64,000 nt of DNA from Trichuris trichiura (lineage: Eukaryota > Nematoda > Enoplea > Trichinellida > Trichuridae), in contig JBAJFE010000011.1 of assembly GCA_037903355.1 (NCBI GenBank), positions 434,001-498,000 of the forward strand, read 5' to 3'. This document shows positions 58,420 through 64,000 of this stretch, piece after piece. The position numbers and the translations under genes are program-made. Each line of letters begins with the position of its first letter. Within the stretch, counting starts at the first letter, position 1. The notes under the pieces are model-generated. The model was not told where the DNA came from, did not search any database, and saw only the letters and a program-made list of their open reading frames with translations.

Positions 58420-58919
58420 TCAGTGCGAGGATGACAGAAGTTGCCAAAATTGGTGTGGATGTCTTGTGGTTTTAAACTTTCTTTTACTTTCAACTGCTCT
58501 GTACATTTCAAGTCCGTCGCATGTTGTCCTGTCGCGCTTGTCGTTGATCCTGAGACTTTCTTGTTGTCTTTGTGACAGTAGTCCTTCCATTCTTGTGCTT
58601 GTCCCTGCTGCTTTCATCCGCTAGCATTGCGTTATCTTGCTTGAGCTCTTCAATTAACATTGAATTGTTTTTTAACTTTTCAATTCGTGACCTTTCCATT
58701 TGCTTCTTTCGACACAACTTGCACTTTTTATCCTTTCTCAAAATAATCTCTGCTGCTCACAATTGGCCAACCGAGTTTGCATACAGCTAACATATTCTTT
58801 GTCATAACCTTTGCTCTGAGTGCGCCAAATGAGCGGTCATTTTCCGACTTTGCTTTCCTTGTAATCGCGTCCGTGACAAACGATTTGTGGATTGTGTCAT
58901 TGTGAACATATAGCACCAT
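58420..58919 (-). pseudogene. Hydrophilic coding-like stretch broken over frames
   Basis: Minus-strand readings follow one another: from 58919, NDTIHKSFVTDAITRKAKSE to SRDYFEKG; then, in a different frame from about 58741, KDKKCKLCRKKQMERSRIEK and IEELKQDNAMLADESSRDK; and in another frame, down to 58420, ESKRKFKTTRHPHQF. The composition is highly charged, with a CxxC, but I recognise no family. It may be a decayed gene or mobile-element fragment. Confidence 0.3.
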
Positions 58920-61370
58920 TTGTTAACCATTGCAGATAATTTTAACCATTGTAAACTTCGCAACTTCTACACCGTACCTCCTCTAATGAAAACCTACAAG
59001 CCCATAACCACAATCCAACGGTCAAACGTGAGAACAATACTATCCCATGCATTTAAAATTATATACATGCCCAAGTTATACCTTTCATGCTAGGCAGCAG
59101 ACCTGTACAAAGAATCCAGGTTGCAATAAAATGTATGTACATGTTAGACGAGCACAATGCGACACATCTAAACCTATATCATGCCATGATGTAATACATG
59201 AGGATGTCACACAAATAGATATATGAGATCACTGTCATGCAATTAATCCATGTGTGAGACTTCAATGTTATTAACACACCCGGCATGCAAACATCAATTC
59301 TTACCAATGGAACAGAATGTCGTGTAGTTCTTCTTATAGGTTCTGACTTCTGGCTGAAACTAAATGCCCTACCAACGTATGGATGGGCGGTTATTAGTTC
59401 AAAATGAGACAAAACTTTGCCAAGTCATCGAGAACAATCCGCACTGCTTTGGGTAGATTTTACTTTGGCATTTCACCCGAAGGACCTCCCAAAAATTCTT
59501 TATTTCATTATCCAATTCAGCATGCAAAACACAGAATGCAATAGTATCACAATGAAATACACTACAACAACCGCAATGTTGTTTTAGCCTAAAAATAATT
59601 CATTATCTATCCGTGCAACAAAAGCAATTTTTTTGTAACAACGTAAAAGACAGCTTACCGCAAACTATGCCTTTATCACACCCAATATATGTGAGCAGTA
59701 GAAATGGCAAACTTGTCTCAGCTAACGATCGGTCTTTTTCAAATGGTACCTACCAAATCATCGTCAACTGATTCATTTCTTTGTGTCCATTGTGGTAAAT
59801 TCTAACACCTTGAATTCATGCCAGATTTTATCAGCTTTTTACTCATCGCTTCCTTTGCCATCACCAATTTCCGTTCGCTTACTCTAAAACGTCAGTTTGT
59901 CAACTTTTATTCACCATGACAGAACTAATTAACTTATATACTTACCAATGTAGAAGGACTATGACAATCATGATTATACCAATGATATACCATTCTCCAT
60001 ATGATATTATTAGTCACAGTTTCAAGACGACCTAACATTATGCAAATCAGCAGCAGCTACTAACGGCCGTTATCTGACCTCTGATGTAACAAAGATAAGG
60101 CAAAACGCTTACTTTAGCCCGGTCAATGTACGATTTGACCTGATTTTCCTGTTTACATTCCATCCGAGTAGCTTCTTCGATGCAAACTAACAGACCTCTT
60201 TGGCTCTATTACTTTTCCTTTCTGTTTGAACAGCGAATTTGACCTGTTTTCATTGTTTACAAATGTTCAGTTCAGTTCCCTCCGGCAACATTATCTGAAA
60301 GTTTACTTTTAGTTTACTCAAAACGAAAAGCTTTTTCTTTCTTACCTCTTTTAGAGCTTCATTTTTCCATTTGCATTTGTTTCCAATCCTGAAATACACT
60401 TACTACACAATATGAACGTTTCTTACCAAATCCATTTAGGAGGAAGCAATTTCTTTTTAACATGTTGTGACCATTCTTTCGTTTCATAATGCTAAACTGA
60501 AACAATAACGTTTCAAATTTATCGTTCATACCTATTCGTTTCTTTTTGACTTCTTTTCGCTATCCATTTAGTTATTCTGGCGTATGCGAGAGCAACAAAC
60601 ACTTCACCTGCAAATGAAATTTTTTAAATTCAACTTACCTTGTCTACAACAATTGCTAGACAGGCCAACGTCTCCAAAATGTCGGTTGCTGTTCACCTGA
60701 AAGCGACTATTAAATTTCATTTCCATTACAATCAAACGTAAAGAGCTCAAGGTTTTTCCGGCTGTAAGTGCATTTTGCCGTCAACCTTTACTCTTTTTCC
60801 GGATATGCAACCGGCTGAGAGATCACACCTTTATAGAACAATTCAAATTTTTTATTTGTAACAAATTGCACTTTCGAACAAAGGGAAAAGCGAAACTTTT
60901 GAGGGAAATCAATTCGGAAGGGAGCAAACGAAAATACGACAACGGTATAATAGTTCGATACGACAACACAAGTATTCTCAATCTCAAACCCACTATTATT
61001 GTCTCTCCTACCCGACAAATGGGAAGGTCAGCGGGAGCTCAGAAGGGAAAACTGATGGATACCACAAGCTCAAACCTCTCCCGCGCATACTCACTTACTG
61101 CCTTACCTATTTTCCCGTCAGGAAGTTGTCACCCTTCAAGAGCCTACGCTGTCCAGCTCCAGGGTCATTTTCGCGCACACAGACCGGAACAGGACAGCAC
61201 TTCCTACCACATCCCGCTACTTATTCCCACTACCTTGTTTCCTACATGGGGGGCTCGTCGCCGCGGTCTTTGCACTCAGTTCAGTGTCCACTGTCCAGCG
61301 CCCATTGACTATTGTCCGCTTTCCAGGTCCACTGTTCCTACTTCTCACACTGGGGACGCACGGCAGTCGA
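58920..61370. other. Non-coding region
   Basis: AT-rich, with no recognised gene. The plus-strand 230-codon reading 60866-61558 runs into the 21 bp minisatellite and has no motif before it. Confidence 0.4.
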
Positions 61371-61555
61371 CATGCGTCAGACGGCACTCGACATGCTACT
61401 CACGACATACTACATGCTACTCACGACATACTACATGCTACTCACGACGTACGAGATGCGACTCACGACATACGACATGCGACTCACGACACACGACATG
61501 TGACAGACGACACACGACATGCGACAGACGACACACGACATGCGACTGTCACATG
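61371..61555 (+). repeat. 21 bp minisatellite, about 8-9 units
   Basis: Unit CATGCTACTCACGACATACTA and derivatives; sub-words CATGCGAC and ACGACACACGA change stepwise along the array. A 21 bp period (three times seven) keeps several frames open and yields a 7-residue repeat (for example TTCYSRH), which explains long readings on both strands. Degenerate CATGTGACATG words continue to 61610. Confidence 0.95.
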
Positions 61556-61661
61556 TGACATGCGGCACATGTGACAAATGACAAGCGTGACATGTGACAT
61601 GCAGATGATGCAATATTGTCGTTGTTTACTAATCTCAACGGATAGCGCCGCACCCCGCCAC

Positions 61662-61696
61662 CCCCCTTTTTTTTTTTTGGGGGGGGCGGGGGGGCA
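61662..61696. repeat. Homopolymer block C6-T13-G8
   Basis: A C run, a T run and a G run adjoin, with a second G run just after. This could form a C/G hairpin or a G-quadruplex, or be a sequencing or assembly artefact. Confidence 0.8.
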
Positions 61697-64000
61697 GCTA
61701 TCCTTTCCATGCACCTTATTCTCAAGTAGAATGTATCTCACCCGCCCTCCCCTCCGGAAACCAATATCTAAACCCACTATTCCCTATTGGATGTGAACCC
61801 CGTATGCATGCTGGAACCTATAGTGCCTACCCTTGCCCTGCCTACTGCATACTTACACGTTGATCCCGGACTTTTCCATTTTTCTCTTTCTTTTCTTGCT
61901 CCTCTTGTTGCCCCTGTTCGTTTCTTCTCGTTTCTTTTCCGTCCTCGAATTGTTTTCTTGCATCCGTTGGTGTGGATCCTAAACACGGAACCATAAACCT
62001 TATGAAATGTTGGACTGCAACCGCGACAGAAAAGACACGCGCCAGTTGAAAATTTTATTCGCGCAATCACACAAAATGTATGCGTAGAAGTGTTATTCAC
62101 GAAATCAACAAATTCTTTTTTCATTGTTTTTCAGAGCTTTCAGGACTGGCCAGGTCCCGTCGTCAGCAAGTCAGCAGTTGTCCATTCGAGTGCTTTTCCT
62201 GAAAAAGAAATTCTCGTCACAAAAAAATCGATTGGACAAAATGTACTTATCTTTTCAAGAAGAGGGCCAAATTTCTTCAAAGTCGAACTATAAACGCTAA
62301 ATTAATTAATTAATTTCATATGAACAACATGCGACTGCTACGATATTCCCTTCATGCTGTAACATGCATACATGCAGCAGTGACGCGACAATGTCGAACG
62401 ACGTCCACTTTGTCTCTTTTTAAATTGTTCCACACAACCATTTGGCAATTCTAAAAACCTAAAAATGCAATTCTAATCTTGCAAATTTGACTTCCTGCAA
62501 AGGGATTACCTTATCAGCATTAGTCGCCAACGCCGTCCTTATCTGCATGTCGGCAGACTAAAACGATAAGATTAAATTCTTGAAATTGTACAGTTCCTTT
62601 TGCTCTATTGATCACCTAAAATACCTTGTCGCTTTTCTTTGAATGCGGAATAATTGTCGCACAAAATTCATTGTTGTGAAGGGGACACCATATGCTAATG
62701 ACAAGATGTGCTTGTACATTGTCGACCTGAAAGAGTAAAAAGTTATCATAATAAAACTTTTTATTTTATACTTACAGGAACAGCAATATCTGTTCTTCAT
62801 TTCGGCAAACAGATTTTTTATCGGTCCGTTGACGACAGGATGAGACGAGTCCGGAAAGCTTTGAGAAAGATTGCAGCAAACTCGCTTTTGTCAAACGAGT
62901 TTTTTCAGTAAATAACACTTCGACGCAAAGACAAAAAATATAGCAAACAAAAAGTGGGGGGTCAAAATATGGAACTGTGTAAGGCACAGCTGCGACGAAC
63001 GAAAAAGGAGGGAGAGCGATCGCAGTTCAGCCGATGTCGTCGACGAGAAAATCGAAAAATGAAATTAAATTTACCGTGCTCTGCCCACGTCGATGCTTAT
63101 TATGCAAATTTGACCGTGACCGATAAACCTTTACACTGTTTGCTTTGCAACGAGTGTGAGTGCTCGGCTGACTAAAACGGAACGAATTATTTACACAAAC
63201 TATTTACTTTACTAATACGTCGGATTGGAAGGGCAACTGCGCAAGCCTTGAGGCAAATTTTACTTTGAGTAAATATTGCCATATACAATGAAACTTATTA
63301 TTTTTAAAAACTGAATTTGATCCTCTTTTAAACACAAATAAAAGGCCTAATTAACGTGATTGTTTAAACACGTGAGTATAAATGCCAACAATCAATGAGA
63401 AAACTAAAATGCAAACGTAATGAACTTTTTTTACCCAACTTCAAAAAGTAAGGTTACCAATAGAAGATAATAATGTGTTCCAATAAAAAAGAGCAAATGA
63501 CAAAAGCTTTACTTGTGCTTCAAAGGAACCAATACGAATCCATCATTGATCCAAACAAAACAACAATTTCACCGGAATTTTAAACCGCAAAGACGCCAAA
63601 TGAAATGAAACGATTTATCGATCAATAACTATCGTATATCCCTGCGCTAAACAACCATTTCTTTCCACCCGTAAGCAATAGAAACACGTTAAATAATACT
63701 AATGATAGCACAGTTCTCAATAGCCGTCGTCCAGTGATGTATTGGGAAATGTATTAACGCTACGAAGGGACATCTGCTCTCATGGAATTGCAGAACGTTA
63801 CTTATCCTTTGCGTATTTTTAATTCTTGAATTCCTAAATCTCCCGCTTCCTCATCTTTTCCTAGGCTCACTGAATACACTATGCGGATTAGTAAAACCTT
63901 TTTGTATGCTAATTCAACTCCAAAAATCATTCTTCATTCTTCTTCGACATATATGCAAACGACTGAAAATTTGATCCGAAGCTTATTGGGTAATTAAAGC
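61697..64000. other. Non-coding end of window
   Basis: No supported gene. A possible exon after the acceptor TTTTTCAG at about 62134 reads FQDWPGPVVSKSAVVHSSAF and runs to a stop at 62291; its family is unknown and no partner was found. The minus-strand 115-codon reading (61777-62124) and the plus-strand 73-codon one (62954-63175) lack motifs. Confidence 0.35.

Noticed and set aside
60866..61558. 230-codon plus-strand reading
   Set aside because: Half is translated minisatellite and the rest has no motif; all three plus frames are open across the repeat.
1..64000. tRNA genes
   Set aside because: I looked for A-box/B-box patterns (GGTTCGAATCC-like with correct spacing) and saw only isolated TTCGAATC words without a cloverleaf; a covariance scan would be decisive.

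Overview
The window looks like nuclear DNA of a nematode. All recognisable genes are animal genes built from short exons separated by mostly 45-70 nt GT-AG introns, and two neighbouring genes overlap stop-to-start, as expected for an operon. The short-intron style and composition would fit a clade I (Trichinella/Trichuris-like) worm, but that placement is inference.

The left 35.5 kb carries the genes. In order: the 3' three quarters of the ubiquitin-activating enzyme UBA1 (+, 44-3844); a stretch of frame-broken coding-like sequence; an OLIG/BHLHE22-type bHLH factor (-, 4571-5181); a mitochondrial pair, ribosomal protein MRPL42 (+, 7955-8454) and octanoyltransferase LIPT2 (+, 8454-9215), sharing one base; the kinesin-6 KIF23/ZEN-4 of centralspindlin (+, 10057-16906); the G-protein beta subunit (-, 19316-20406); a CRMP/UNC-33-type dihydropyrimidinase-like protein (+, core 30542-33002, with a probable long first exon at 26070-26693); and aminoacylase-1 (-, 33151-35461), whose 3' end faces that of CRMP 148 bp away. 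Exon models for UBA1, KIF23, GNB, CRMP and ACY1 were assembled by hand and keep phase throughout.

The right 28.5 kb (35.5-64 kb) has no gene I recognise and is dominated by repeats: seven diverged ~210 bp units that each contain a foldable hairpin (38.25-39.84 kb), flanked by two copies of a ~1 kb duplication; a 930 bp hAT-like DNA transposon with an 8 bp target duplication (44.06-44.99 kb); seven ~450 bp units bordered by GCGTCAAA-rich sequence (50.47-53.40 kb); GGACGA-rich repeats; a ~41 bp CATGC satellite with a 203 bp higher-order period (57.26-57.86 kb); and a 21 bp minisatellite (61.37-61.55 kb).

The genes serve separate cell functions (ubiquitin activation, cytokinesis, G-protein signalling, axon/cytoskeleton, amino-acid deacylation, mitochondrial translation and lipoylation). 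The only clear functional linkage by position is the mitochondrial MRPL42-LIPT2 pair. The least explained structure is the hairpin array at 38.25-39.84 kb.
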